DNA of 64,000 nucleotides, taken from the NCBI RefSeq assembly GCF_036785885.1, contig NC_092322.1:16266466-16330465 (forward strand), written 5' to 3'. The translations under genes were made by a program, and so were the position numbers. Shown piece after piece: positions 38,199 through 49,891 of the stretch. The notes under the pieces are model-generated. The model searched no databases. It was not told the DNA's origin and saw only the letters and a list, made by a program, of their open reading frames with translations. Source of the DNA: Coffea arabica. Taxonomy: Eukaryota > Streptophyta > Magnoliopsida > Gentianales > Rubiaceae. Within the stretch, counting starts at the first letter, position 1; the number at the start of each line of letters is the position of its first letter.

Positions 38199-39911
38199 TG
38201 AAAATTATTTTCGTGGCCAAATGGGACAGTAGTTTTAGGATAAAATGCATGGACAGGAGATTCAATTTTTTGCGTGACTTTATTTTCTAAGAAAACAGGA
38301 TGCCACAAACGTGCACATATGTAGACTGCAAGGAAAGAGGCACCTCAAGAATTTGATGAAGATAAATACAGGGTGGACATATGTAAAATGAATTGAAAGA
38401 GTACCTACCTCGAGAATTTGATGAAAACGCGAAATGTCATCAGGACCCATTCCTGGAGGGCAGCTGATGTAGAAATAAGGTTCAAACCCATGTACGTGAC
38501 AGCAAACACTATGTCCTGGCCAACAACCGAGACAGCTTGCTTAATACTTGTATGATAACTTTCAATGCAAAAAATGAAGAAAATAAATAAACACAAATAA
38601 ATAGGACTACTGCTTATAACTACTTTATATGTACCAATTTATGTAACCTTTATAAGATTATGCGAACATGAATAAGCATAATCTGCATTTTCTTCATTAC
38701 CATCAAACACTAAATTCACAAGCGCAACATCCTAATTCCAGTATATTCATATTTATCAAAACATAGCAACATCTAACACGAAGCATAAACTTGAAAGACT
38801 GAATTAACAAAAGTTATACTTCCAAACCTATCCAATCCATAAAGGAGCCCCATTTCGATTTTCAGTTGCACAAATTCTAGTTCAAAAAATATCACTGAAC
38901 AATTTATTGATGTCTTGAAGTACCACTTTTTGTGGCCACAGATGTGAAGAGAAAAGATCATCAGTTTTTCCTTATGTGTGGAAAATAGCTTACTTATTGG
39001 GACAATAAGCCATGTGTGTGTATAGAAAGAGAGAGAGAAAAACTGTTAAACTTTGTTAAACTTTCCAAAGACACAACCAAGCATGAAATTTACCAAAAAC
39101 TAACTACAAAACTTATGCAGAATCAGTTGGTCAATTTCAATCCCGTTTAACTAATTGAAACAGAACCCAACAGACCAAACAACTCAACCCCCCCCCTCCA
39201 AAAAAAAAGACATACTAGAATGGTACTACTCCAGCTCAGCAGTTAAAGAAAAACACTAACTATTTTAATTACAATGCTATTACTCATATTTTCTGTAAGA
39301 ACTTCAATAGACCACAAATTCAGCTCCATATGGTCAGTACCAGACCCATATTAGTCCAAAATAAATGTAGAAATACTCGAATACAAACGCACCTTCTTTG
39401 GTGACACCAAAGATTCTCAAAATAGGAGCAACACCAGAAGACTTAGGCAGCAATTCTTTATGACTCTCGCCAATCACATAGTCAATTTCCAGCTGTTGAA
39501 ATACTACTCAAAGAAAAAAAACAAAATTAACCACAAGTTTCAAAGAACCATTAAATTTCACATTTTTAACAAACCCTAAACTTCAGCATTATAATCCATA
39601 TTAGGCTAAAATACAGCAATGGCAACTTCAGTAATAACTAAGTCAAAATGGTAATTAAACAACATACCGATGCTCTGAGACTGTGAGGTGTAAAGTTGAG
39701 AAAGCGGAGGCCGCTTCCATTTTTGCAGCCGCTCCTCGGCTTCACGCAGGGCTTGGGTGTCTTCTTTGTTCAGGGGAAGTGGGGTTTCGTCGAGGTAATA
39801 GTTGTCCTCGTCTCCCTCGTCGTCTTCCATCGCAGCATGGTGCTTCTGCTGCGGATGTTGCGAAGACGCCGGCGGCGGAGGCCGTTTTCTGCTGTTGCCG
39901 GTGTTGCTCAT
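22719..39911 (-). CDS. POLD1: DNA polymerase delta catalytic subunit (B-family replicase)
   Basis: Thirty exons join in frame to 1083 residues (family about 1090): 39911-39668, 39503-39393, 38515-38409, 38130-37971, 37519-37324, 37185-37050, 36969-36832, 36229-36152, 36054-35963, 33581-33515, 33374-33303, 31439-31353, 30629-30510, 30386-30288, 29419-29312, 29189-29094, 29015-28950, 28556-28500, 28373-28286, 28126-28047, 27524-27411, 26172-26058, 25954-25782, 25631-25560, 24648-24574, 24495-24406, 24332-24172, 23236-23163, 23035-22948, 22806-22719. Visible motifs: Exo I FDIE (D298, E300), Exo II (D384), Exo III YCLKD (D497), polymerase A DFASLYPS (D586), B NSVYG, C YGDTDS (D739, D741). CysA zinc ligands are C993, C996, C1008, C1011; the CysB iron-sulfur cysteines are C1040, C1043, C1053, C1058. 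The enzyme synthesises the lagging strand and fills repair gaps with proofreading, in the nucleus with PCNA. The start is the first in-frame ATG, giving [13 protein letters not shown]. No break was seen. Confidence 0.97.
27656..27917. repeat. 131-bp tandem duplication in a POLD1 intron
   Basis: Two adjacent copies (starting CTTGTCAATGAAGAT at 27656 and 27787) share most of their bases through TTCCACTTT. They lie in the intron between exons 20 and 21, next to the exon encoding the catalytic YGDTDS motif, and do not touch either splice site. The copies have diverged noticeably, so the duplication is not recent. Confidence 0.85.
32178..32223. repeat. T/G homopolymer tract in POLD1 intron 11
   Basis: A run of T's passes directly into about 24 G's and then GGTGGTGGGGG. 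It reads as a C-rich then A-rich tract on the gene strand. A long G run can form a G-quadruplex and is a common place for sequencing error, so the exact length is uncertain. A second C run lies at about 32784-32795 in the same intron. Confidence 0.75.
37186..37323 (-). other. U12-type (minor spliceosome) intron in POLD1
   Basis: The fifth intron (138 bp) has the donor GTATCCTG in place of the usual GTAAGT. It also has TTCCTTAAT, one base from the U12 branch-point consensus TTCCTTAAC, ending 12 bases before its acceptor (GGTCTTAG). Only this pair of sites keeps the frame and restores the conserved CLYxDLxSH segment; using the nearby CACAG acceptor with the same donor causes a frame error. GT-AG borders with these signals are diagnostic of minor-spliceosome introns. 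Assigned by inspection, without transcripts. Confidence 0.88.
38157..38195. repeat. GA microsatellite in POLD1 intron 3
   Basis: About 19 GA units (CT on the gene strand) lie roughly 27 bases upstream of the exon 4 acceptor, forming an unusually long pyrimidine tract. Length variation here could affect acceptor strength. Confidence 0.85.
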
Positions 39912-40230
39912 ATCGCCGGAGTTAGGAGAAGCCAACGGGGGAGGAGAGAGAGGGTTTTGGTGGAGCGTGGGAAGTCGGGTTCCCGCCAAATTGTTGTAGT
40001 TGGGTTTTTTAAGGGTTTAATTTCACGGGATTATTGGACGGTAAAAACAAATCAGAACGGATCCCTGAAATTGGATTCGGATCTGGACCGGTTGTCCAAC
40101 CGGGAGGACCAGACAGATACAGTTGGTTTATATTCAATTAGGTACGGTTGGTTAAGTATAACATCGGTTGTAAACGAATCAGACTGCATACGAATCGATT
40201 CAATCAAAGTTTGACTCGAGTTTGGTCAAT
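39912..40230 (-). promoter_or_regulatory. POLD1 5' UTR and core promoter region
   Basis: This is the only non-repetitive sequence between the POLD1 start codon and the relic LTR at 40231. It is GC-richer near the gene and holds the E2F site. The in-frame sequence upstream of the ATG is open for about 78 bases but lacks another ATG (a TTG only), so the start is taken at 39911. The compact promoter means the transposon nest begins about 320 bp from the start codon. Confidence 0.6.
39980..39990 (-). promoter_or_regulatory. E2F-binding site in the POLD1 promoter
   Basis: The gene strand reads TTTGGCGGGAA, a full match to the E2F consensus (TTTSSCGS), about 70 bp upstream of the start codon. E2F-DP factors switch on replication genes at the G1/S transition in plants, so this fits the expected S-phase regulation of a replicative polymerase. 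Confidence 0.8.
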
Positions 40231-40390
40231 TATCATGATTCCAAATATATTGGATAATTCATATCTTTAGTTGTTAATATTATAGTTTAGTGGAGTTTGA
40301 ATTGGTTAGCAAGGATAAACATGTATTTATACTCGTAAATTTTTGAAAGCTATTGAGTAATATTAGAATTTCAAATCAATTTCTCTCTGG
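40231..40390 (+). mobile_element. Relic 5' LTR (truncated) of a retrotransposon
   Basis: The sequence beginning TATCATGATTCCAAATATAT is about 80 percent identical, over about 160 bp, to the start of the 3' copy at 55881 (TGTCATGACCCCAAATGTAT). Shared blocks include TAGTTTAGTGGAG and GGATAAAC-TGTATTTATACT. Similarity stops near 40385, where pararetrovirus-like or unassigned sequence begins, so the LTR is cut short. Confidence 0.65.
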
Positions 40391-40839
40391 CGACGCCAAA
40401 ATTTCAGAGCAACTCAAGATTTTCCAAGATATTCCCGAACAACACTTAACCCTCATGACTTTTAACAGTTCAAGGGACTTTTATGGAACAATCGAGAGTT
40501 TACTCTTTCATAAGAATCATTGCCTGTGTAAAGAGAATAAGAATGAGTTTAGCCTATCATGATTTCTTAGTAAAATTCTGATATTCAAACTTTTCTGTCT
40601 TTCTTTCATTTCATTCGAGGATTTATACATCAGAAAGATAGCTCTTTTTTAATAGTAGAACGACTCTTTGGAATATTAATGAGATTTCAAACAACCAAGC
40701 GACTCTTTAAATAGTAAAACAACTATTCTGAATATTAAAATACAAACGACTTTTCAAACAACCAAATAACTTTTCAAGCAGTAAAATGACTCTTCGGAAT
40801 ATTAAAATACAAACGACTTTACTGTGGGATCCATTGAAT

Positions 40840-42860
40840 CTTCTTTCAGACATGAGTAGGATAGTAGATATCCTCATATGGTGTGTCTGATGGAGTGCTA
40901 TCAGGATCAGTAATGTTGTACATCTCAATGTGATCCATGTGTCTTCTTTTATTCTGTCTTTTGTTGAGATATCTTTGCTTTGTTGTCCTTCCTTTGAATT
41001 TTGATGATTGTGCAGAAGAACTTGCTCCTTGGTCATACGGATCTTGTGAGTCTTGCATAGCACTATCATTTATCATTTTCAGATAATTTTTCTTGGCTTT
41101 TTGAATTGTATTCCAATGGGGATGAATGGTACGATAATTCCAAGGACCATAATGTCCTATCCAAATTTCTTGTGGAATGGATTGGTTTTGTTGGAATATG
41201 TACCTTTAGGCTTCTTCATGCTCTTCATCAAGGTCTAAAATAGTATGAAAAAATTCCTATAGATAACTGCGCTTGAAAGAGTTTGGAGGAGAAATAGCAT
41301 TAAAATAAAATGAAGTTGATTTCCGAAGAGGTTAGGAGATAATGATTTTGTCTGTAAATATCAAATCCAAGAATGATATCTTTCCCTGTGAAATTTGATA
41401 ATGGGGTTTTTGATGATAATGGGGTTTTTGTCGCAAACCTTGTTTGGAAAATTTCCCCATCAGCCGCTTTGAAATCATGGATTTATTTAATCCAATATGA
41501 ATCAGGTAAAATATCCTTTTTTAGAATGGATATGGTAGCACTTGAATCAAAGAAAGCAATGACTGGAATAGGTTTAGAGTACTTATCCATTAAAATATGA
41601 ACTAATGTTTGGGGATAAGTATCTGTCGATTTTAGAGGTTTGATGGAAAAAATTTCTTCTGGTACCTACAATGCTAAAAGAGTACTATCAGTAACATCTT
41701 GTTCAGAAAAATCAAATTCTAAACTAGAAAAATGAGTTTGAAATTCATCCTGAATTTCTGAAATTAATTTTACTTCCTTTTGATTTTGAGGACAATATTT
41801 TGCAAAATGTCCTGATATTCCACAAATGAAACATTTGCTTCCTTTCTTGCCTTTAAACTTTTTTTCTTTCCTTTAGAAGTATTCCACCTTTTCCTGAAAG
41901 ATCTTCTTGGGTGACTTTTGTTAAAACCTTTGAACCTTTTGAACTTTTTCTTTCTTCTATAGCTTGAAGGACTGCAAGCTTGGCATTTTCCTTTTGTTAT
42001 CAGCTCGGATTTTTTTACAGGCTTGGTCTAAACAGACATCTCCCTTGAGATATTTTTGAATAATTTTTCGTTTGTTCCACAAATTATTCAAGGAAAGAAA
42101 GACTACTTGTTTGATCTGACCTGTAGGAAAATTTAAATGGAACCATATTTATTATGTATATACATTTCAATACCATCAGCAAGAGATTTAGGTAGAGAAC
42201 TTATAAATGCTTGTTTCAAGTTAAGATCAACACCTAGAATAAAAAACAATTGAATCATTTTTTTGAAATATTTATTAAGATCTTTTCGATCATAAGAAAG
42301 ACATTTCATTTGAAAAAATTCTTTTCTTTTTGTTCCTTTACTCTCTTTTACATCTCCAATGAACATGAGGAGCAAGATATTAATATTTTCAAAAAATTCT
42401 TGTCTAGTTAGGAAAAACATTTTATCTTGTTCTCCTAAACTTGCCTACCAGTCTTTGAGGATTCCTAAAAATTGAGCAGTGAAGTCAGATAAAATTTCAA
42501 AATGAGATTCTTCAGTAATATTTTGGATAATCATCTAAGCACGAAAATTCTGAAATTTTTCTTCCCACTTTGATGAAGGTACATCATCAATTGTAAAGAT
42601 CTGAGTTCCTTTCATTTTTTATGATGTTTTCTTCTAACTACTGGACGTTTAACCAATTTCTTCCTCTTCATCAGGATGAAGAACTTTGACTTTGTTGCCA
42701 TATTCAGTTCGGGGTTTTGAGATTTCATCAAAATTTTCTTCTCCAGTAAATTCTTCAATAGAATCTTCAAGGCTTGAATTTTCTTCAATACTTTCAGTAC
42801 TTTCTCCCTTGGTTGATTCTGAGTCTGAATCTTTATCCTTTCTTCTTAACTTTTCTCATA
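40840..42860 (-). pseudogene. Endogenous pararetrovirus fragment B: capsid, zinc knuckle and protease relic
   Basis: On the minus strand, in viral order, lie an acidic serine/glutamate-rich stretch (about 42840-42660), a capsid-like region with a basic patch (to about 41880), and a CCHC zinc knuckle CFICGISGHFAKYC (41832-41792). A degenerate aspartic-protease segment (around 41585-41535, AFFDSSAT instead of the family's D-[ST]-G) follows. This is the coat-to-protease order of caulimovirids; the reverse transcriptase that should follow was not seen. Stops and frameshifts are frequent. An unassigned 76-residue ORF (41076-40846) follows. Fragment A supplies the movement protein but no capsid, so the two could derive from one virus. 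Confidence 0.75.
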
Positions 42861-43657
42861 TTTCTCTCTTAGTTTTCAATTTTGTTCTTAGGAATTATCC
42901 CGAATTACAGAGCATTCAAACCTACACGATTTTGGTGTCCACGGCAAAAGGTTTGCAATTTACAATAATAGAAGAAACTGAGATCCTACCAGTAGAAACA
43001 GATGCGAAGGAGGAGGCCATATATGAACTTCTAGAGTAGCACTTCAAGAATCAAGATCTACAATTGCAAAAACTAATGTGCAGTTGCCAGGAATTCCACC
43101 AAAACCTTAGTGAAGATCTTCATACAAGTTTTCAAGAAAACAATAAGAAATTAGATACCTTAATAGAAAGATTAGACCAAAAGTTTGATCTGTTGATTCA
43201 AGCCTTCAATGGTGGAAAAAGGGTTCTAATGGAAGAATGCTTTGACAGCGATCAAAGATTTGTTGTGGAGGAACAACACTTGTTTGATTAAAGCAATTCC
43301 AAGAATCAAGTTTCTCGTTTTAAGAAGGTGAATCTTGAGGAAGAGTCGAACAAGAAAGAAATAGGCAACATTTTACTACGAAATGTTTCAATCAGTGATT
43401 TGATTATGATTTCTATAGAAAATTCTGGGGAAAGGATGAGAAAATGTGACGAAATCATATTAAATTGTCAATTGATGGATGATACGAAGAATGAAACTCA
43501 TGGAATTTGTATACAAGAGAAAGTTGATATTGAGTCCCACGACCTGCAATTAATGAAAGGAAAGAATAATATGTCTGAATCTTTTGAGGCGCGTCATGAA
43601 TTAGAAAGAGAAACATTGCAAGATAAAGTTGATGAGCCCGGTATACAGCAGCAATGA
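42686..43657 (+). pseudogene. Unrecognised ORF cluster upstream of the hAT element
   Basis: Plus-strand ORFs separated by stops read, across about 42900-43657, as a charged, probably coiled-coil protein: a segment with ETEILPVETDAKEEAIYELL, then a helix-forming stretch with repeated LxxLIERLDQKF, and finally an acidic 109-residue piece (43328-43657). Between them are an in-frame TAG (about 43039) and TAA (about 43291). I do not recognise the family. The lower part (before 42880) is antisense to the viral capsid relic and probably a shadow. The location between the relic LTRs suggests retrotransposon-internal or captured sequence. Confidence 0.35.
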
Positions 43658-44499
43658 GCTATTCTTGAAAAGAATTAGAAAGGGGCTGAAGAATTCAGAT
43701 TATTGATATTGTTAGGAACTCTTAGATTAATTGTAGATTATGTAATTAGTGTCTTGAAGGCAGACACCAAATTGTGTTACACTTCTTGAAGCGGGGAAAC
43801 CTCATGGAGGTTTTTGTAGTTGTTTTCCTTCAAGAGCATTTCACTGGAATCATCGATAATAGGAGTGTCAATAGGGTTAGGCCAGCCCAAACCCGATCCG
43901 TTCGGCCCTATAAAAAGCCCAATGAGCCTACAATATCAATGAGTCGGGCTAAGCTTGGACCTCAAAACTAGGCTCACATTAAATATGAACCGAGCTTGGA
44001 TTTTATTAGGCTCAAGCCTGATAGGCCCGGCCCTATATATAATATAATATAGGTAATATTTATAATATTTATATTTTAGTAATACAATTATATATATAGG
44101 TATTATATATAATATTTATGTTTTAGTTGTAGAAAACCAAAAAAAAAATGGGTCTGTTTGGAATCCGGTTTTTTTGGCAAGTTTTTTACCTACTAGTTTT
44201 TTAACAATTTTTGCTACAGGAATCCCAAAAAACTTCTCAAAATTTTTTGCCTTACACACTTCAACATACCCAAAACACACCATAAAAAATTCCCTTCCCT
44301 TTTTTCCTTCTTCCTCCCCCATCCCAACCCACCACCACCGTCGGTGCTAACCACCACCGCCGTTTCGTCCCACACTCCGCGCGTGCAAATAATCTGGGTC
44401 GTGAGCTTGGGCTGCGTCTGGTGCGCTGTGGAGCAAAGGAAAGGCTGAGCCTGGGCTGCCAGAGCGTCTGGTGCGGCTGGGCTGCAGGGGAAGGGCGAA

Positions 44500-44945
44500 G
44501 GGGAGGAGAAGGGGAAAAGGAGGGCAGAGGGGTGGCGGGGGAAAGGGAGGAGGCAGAGGGGTTACGAGGAAGGGCAGTGGGAGGGGGCGGGGGAAAGGGA
44601 GGGCAGAGGGGTGACGAGAGAGGGCAGTGGGCGGGGGCCAGGGGAAAGGGAGGGCAGAGGGGTGACGGGGGAGGGCAGTGGGAGAGGGCGGGGGAAAGGG
44701 AGGGCAGAGGGGTGACGGGGGAGGGCAGTGGGCGGGGGCCAGGGGAAAGGGAGGGCAGAGGGGTGACGGGGAAGGGCAGTGGGCGGGGGCCGGGGGAAAG
44801 GGAGGGCTGAGGGGTAACGGGGAAGGGCAGTGGGCGGGGGGAATGGGGAAAAGGAGGGCAGAGGGGTGGCGGGGAAGAGCAGTGGGCGGGGGGAATGGGG
44901 AAAAAGGAGGGCAGAGGGGTGGTGAGGAAGGGCAGTGGGCGGGGG
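44500..44945. repeat. About 51-bp G-rich minisatellite
   Basis: Units of about 51 bp (GGGCAGAGGGGTGACGGGG with GGGCAGTGGGCGGGGG) repeat roughly eight times (for example GGGCAGAGG at 44601, 44652, 44702, 44753). The array is strongly asymmetric (G on one strand), able to form G-quadruplexes, and lies in the left half of the GGG-terminal element. Remnants also occur in the right half (49905-49960) and in the second copy (52010-52160). Confidence 0.85.
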
Positions 44946-44967
44946 AAGGGAAGGCAGAGGGGGTGCG

Positions 44968-47900
44968 TGTGAGAACCCTGAAAAAAAATAGATATATAAG
45001 CCAGTGTATATTTCATTTGCATTTCTTTTATTCTTTAATAATTTCTAGCATTACTTTTACTTGTTCGCAATTAAGTACGTAAAAATAGATTTATGAGAAA
45101 AATAATATAATTTTCTTAAGTTATGAAATTTCTTGGTTTTGCTAGACTAAATTAATATCTTTAGAGTTAGATTAAATTTTTCGCCTTAATATAAAATGTT
45201 AGAATACTTAAATTCCCTTATACTAAATTAATGACACTTGAGTCGATAAACTTACTATCTAAAACAAATTATTTAAATTCCAATGATTAATTCCAATTAG
45301 TTGCTAATGTTAAATGTTAATACGAATTTCCGCGTTAAGATGAAAATCAATGAATTTTAGATAAGCATGATACTAGTATACTAAACATACTTAAGGCGTG
45401 AAAATTTCGATAATTATAGTCTTATCCTTCTTTGTTTTCACAATAAGTGCGTAAAAATAATTTTTATATGCAAATTGACACACTTGTATTAAATTATTAT
45501 TTCACTTGATTCTATATTACTAAATCGATAAATTTCGAGTTAGACTAACTCTATTTCTTGAGAATAAATAATTGGAAATTCTGATAACTAATTTAATCGC
45601 TAAATAATGTTAGGAACCTTAATATTAAATTGTGATCGATAAATATTCGATAAAAATGGTTTAAGTATACTAGTGTATAATTAGGCGTTCAAATCATACT
45701 TGGAGATAATTTTTGGAATTAAGTTAGAATGGAGAATTTAAGTAGAGGTTAGGAAGCAAAGTGAAAAGACTAAAATGCCCTTACAACCCCAACGTTTCCA
45801 TGCAAAACCAAACAATCCCTCTGACCGCATTTCAATCACCGCCCCAATCGGCCAATCACATTTTCACCAATTCTATACGCAAACCATTTCATACACGCCA
45901 ACTCCTCCAAAACCGCAAGCCATTCCCTCTTCCTTCTCAATACCGCGATACCACCACACTCCACTACTTCATCTTTGATTCACAACAACACCTCATCTTT
46001 TCCTCTGCCTTAGACCGAGAGTAAATGAGAGAGAGGTGAGAAACCAGCCATCCGAGAGCAAAAGTGATAGAAAACAAGCTGCAAAAATTTTTCTTTCTCT
46101 CGTTCTGATCGCGAGCTGAGGGCAGAAATCAGAGGACCACGAGTGAAAGCAATCGATCCTGTACCTTCCCTTCTCCCAGCCGTGGCCATTTGCAACCTCA
46201 ACCAAGCTGCACTTCACCATCCCAGCCGCAACTCATCAAACCAGAACCAAACTTGCGCGTGAAGCCGAGAGGAAGGAAAGAAAATTTCCAGATTTTCGTG
46301 TGGGAGCTGAGTTGTTTCTGAGGTAATTGCTGGGCTAGATTAGGTTAATTACTAATAGATAAAGACATATCAGAGCCTGCATGTGTTGCTTGTGCAATCG
46401 ATTGATGAATTCAAGACACTAGAAAATTCTGTTTTGATGAAAATGTTTTTGCCTAGGAACTGGTTTGGAAATGTAGCTTTATTTCTGATTCCCTGCGACA
46501 ATCTGAGCTCAATTAAATGTTTAACCAATTAAAAACAAGAAGGTTAAGTCATCTAGGAACATGCATGTGATTTTAGGCAGCCGGATTTGTAATTAAGAAA
46601 AGAAGAAAACTGATGTGTACAAGTTTGAGGCTGCCGAGAGCTTAACTTGATTAATGCAGCTTGATTTGGTTTAATTTTGTTGTTTAAGCTTATAACCATA
46701 ATTAGCTAGTTAATAACAAGTTAATTAGGCTCTGCATGTAGTTAATTAATTGGTTTAAACCAGAAAAATTAAATGAAACAGAAATTCTGATGCGCATGAG
46801 AAATCAGAATTTCCGAGAATTAATTTGATAATGCAGCTTTATCTTGATTAATTGAAGTAATCTGAGCTTAGAGTTGTGATTAGTTGGTTAATAACTACGT
46901 GTTTGAGCTTTGCATGTAGTTAATTACTTCGACTAAAGAAAAAAAAATATTAAAACCGAAAGCTGCTGCATATATGCTCATCCGAGGCTAGTTGGATGAA
47001 TTTCTGGAACTGTGGATGTTTATAGCTGCTGGTCGAACTTGTTTTGAACTGGGAATGATAAGTAATTTCAGTAAGCAACCTTGCATGTTAGTTTGGGTAC
47101 TTAAACAATGATTCAGCCGAGGAAAAACTTGGATTTTTCTGACCAATTAGCTGCTGGAAATTTCTTTGGTAATCCGAGAGACCTAAGTTAGAGATTTGAG
47201 ATGATTATAGTTGTTGTTTGCATATAATCTTGAACTGGAAATGTTAATTGGATAGTTAAAAACTTACATGTCGAATTTGAGTAACTAATACCCTGTTTTG
47301 GCCAAGGAAAAGTTGGAGTTAAGAACACCCAAGTGCTGGAATTTTTTTTTATATAGCCGAGAGGTGAGCAAGAGCTTTTCAGTTTATTCCTGGAATTGCA
47401 GGATGTTTTTGGAATATTTTTCCTTGGAACATAATACTCAAAATGCAAGAGAAATGTGTGTTCAAACTTCGGAATCTGCTTAGCTACGAAACACTTGATG
47501 TGCAAGAAATTTCTCAGTTTAAACAAGAGTGAAGAAAGGAGTTTTCCAAATTTCTTTTGCGAATTTTGGGTTCTAAAAATTGCTGTTTTGAATGGTTAGT
47601 TATATTGCTGCAAGAAATGATTGATGGACGCTAAGGGCTAATGATTGATGAAGCCCTTGGCCATTTGAGTGATTTTTCCAAGCATTAAAGCTTTGATGAA
47701 TTTAACTGCTGGAATTACTTGTTATTATTTCTACTTGGTGGATAAAAAAACCTTGCGGTTTAGTCGATGGAATCTCTTGGAGGCCTTGAATTTATTTTGT
47801 TTAAATGTGATCTGATATGAGCTTGTTGAAACCTAGGGCTAATGATCGACGAAACCCTGGTGAAATTGGTTGTTTGAATCGTGATTTTTCTATATTGGCT

Positions 47901-49891
47901 TGGTCCGAACTTGCATGAAAGATTTGAACATAAATTGAAGAAATTATTTGAGGAAAATGTGTTTTTGGTTAAACCGTTATATTGCTGGAATTTTGCTTGA
48001 TTGACAAAACAAGGGAGGAATTTGACTTTTTACGAAATTTCGAGATTCTAGGATTAACGGTTGAAGTAATACGTATATATATATATATATATTACAATCG
48101 CTCGCTCTTATTTGAAATACTTTAAAGAACTTAAAACGTGAAACGCTAGAGAAGTAGAATAAATAAAAATAATAGACAAAACTAAAGTTTAGTAAGTTAC
48201 AAAGGATAACGGGGTATTTATAAGTTATAATTAATATCCGATTGAGAAAATATATTAACTGGAATGTTGTACAAGTTATAAACTTGAAGATAGGTAGGTT
48301 TGGGGATAACAATAATAATGATAATAATAATGTTAATAAGCTCCAAAAGCAAAACAATGAATAGAAATTGAAAGTGTTATATTTGTACTTTAAAGGTCAA
48401 ACATGATTTTAATAATTTTAAACAAAAGGCATAGAAAACTTGTTCGGCAAGAAAACTCACTTGACATAAATAAGTTCTATTTGCACCTCTAGAAAGAAAA
48501 GTATTTCTCTTAAAAGAAACCATACGGAATGTTTTATCACTTTTACTAGTTTTAGTTTCAAAAGAATGGTTAAGTTACTTCGAGAAAATAATCTAGTTAT
48601 AAAACCCGATAATTTTATATATAAATCAAGCACTTGTATAGTAAAACTTATAGTTTTAAAACCTAGTTTTCTAGGGTATGGCAAGGACGTGGAATTTTGA
48701 ATCCCAGCTTGACCTTTGAACTTCACTCTTGGTGAGTGTCCTTACTTGTTCTATGCCTACTTGATTAAAGTGCTTTCTTGACTTGATATGTGATAATTGG
48801 AAAATGGTTTCTGATCCATCGAAGTGGGCAGTGTGTACTTTATCGCACTAGCTCTTTCAAGTGGCGACTTGCTTGAAATATTTTCGTGAAATATCCTGCT
48901 TGCACTTGCTAAGCATTGAGTAGGGGAATGTACCACACCTGAGGGTGGGAGGGCCTCTTATCCTATCTCAAATGCTAAAACATTGGAATACTTGCTAAAC
49001 ACCTCTTATCCTATCTCAAGTACTAAATCACTAGGCAGGGGAATGTACCACACCTTAAGGGTGGGAGGGCCTCTTATCCTGACCTGGTAATTTCTTATTT
49101 TATGACGTCGTTGGGTGAATCTCTCGACTAGTTTATCCAGGGGGCATACTCGAGTACTACCGCTCTCTTTTATTTTGTCGTGCGGGCCCGGAGCTGGGGT
49201 ATGATCGGTGGCCGGAGTTAAGTAAAATAAGGAGTTCTACATGGACCGTAAGTAGTGAGAGTTGACGGAGGGTCAACTACGGTAACTTCTGATCAAGCCC
49301 GGAGAATGGCTCCTAAGAGCCCTGTATCCTACCGTGTGCTGTTATACGCTTTCCTAATTGTTGAATTTTAATACTCGTTACTTGCCTTATATGATTGCAT
49401 GTTTTGGGCACCACTGAGTTTTAGCTCACCACACGATATTTGTTTTCCTTAACAGGTTCTGGAAATCGAGAGACTTGAAGTCTATCTTATCGTTATGTAA
49501 ATATTATTTCGAATCGTACTTGTATCTTTGTTTTGGGTTATCACTTGAAGCTGGAAAAGTGCAAACCCTAAGTTTTGGCTTGTATGAATTTATTTGAGCT
49601 TGATGAGTTTGCTGTATGGTTTATAATGTATATTTGTAGGTTGTGTTGAACTGGTCGGAGATGTATTTAAGAGTGAACGGTTGGATGTTCATTGGTAATG
49701 TTATCTCTGAAGTTAATGTGATTTAATATTCCAGTCGTTTAAAGGTTTGGCACGTCCGGATGACAAAATGTGTTTTGATTTTAAGTTATACGTGGATTAG
49801 TGGTCGGTTTGCTTGTGTGAGTCCCGACGAGAGTTGGGCAGGCGACCCGCCAACCCTCTGATTCGCCTTAGGGGAAAGTGGGACCGCCACA
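44968..49891 (+). mobile_element. 4.9-kb solo LTR with 5-bp target duplication
   Basis: The sequence starts TGTGAGAACC and ends GGGACCGCCACA, the TG...CA termini of an LTR. It is flanked on both sides by GTGCG (44963-44967 and 49892-49896), a perfect 5-bp duplication as made by retrotransposon integrase. No internal coding domain, primer-binding site plus tract pair, or second LTR copy was found over 4924 bp, so it is best read as a solo LTR left by LTR-LTR recombination. Such length occurs in Ty3-gypsy lineages such as Tekay or Ogre. An alternative is a non-coding (LARD-like) element. A local direct repeat of about 114 bp (GGGAATGTACCACACC at 48926 and 49040) is embedded. Confidence 0.88.

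Noticed and set aside
39912..39989. Extended N-terminus of POLD1 beginning further upstream
   Set aside because: The upstream start is TTG, not ATG, and it overlaps the E2F site; the homologous start is the ATG at 39911.
39606..40214. Plus-strand open frames over the POLD1 first exon
   Set aside because: They lie antisense to a confidently assigned exon and merely reflect its GC-rich composition.
44261..45022. Long proline-rich reading frame (253 residues), minus strand
   Set aside because: It is the complement of the G-rich minisatellite in the mobile element; codon pattern and period follow the repeat unit and there is no conserved domain.
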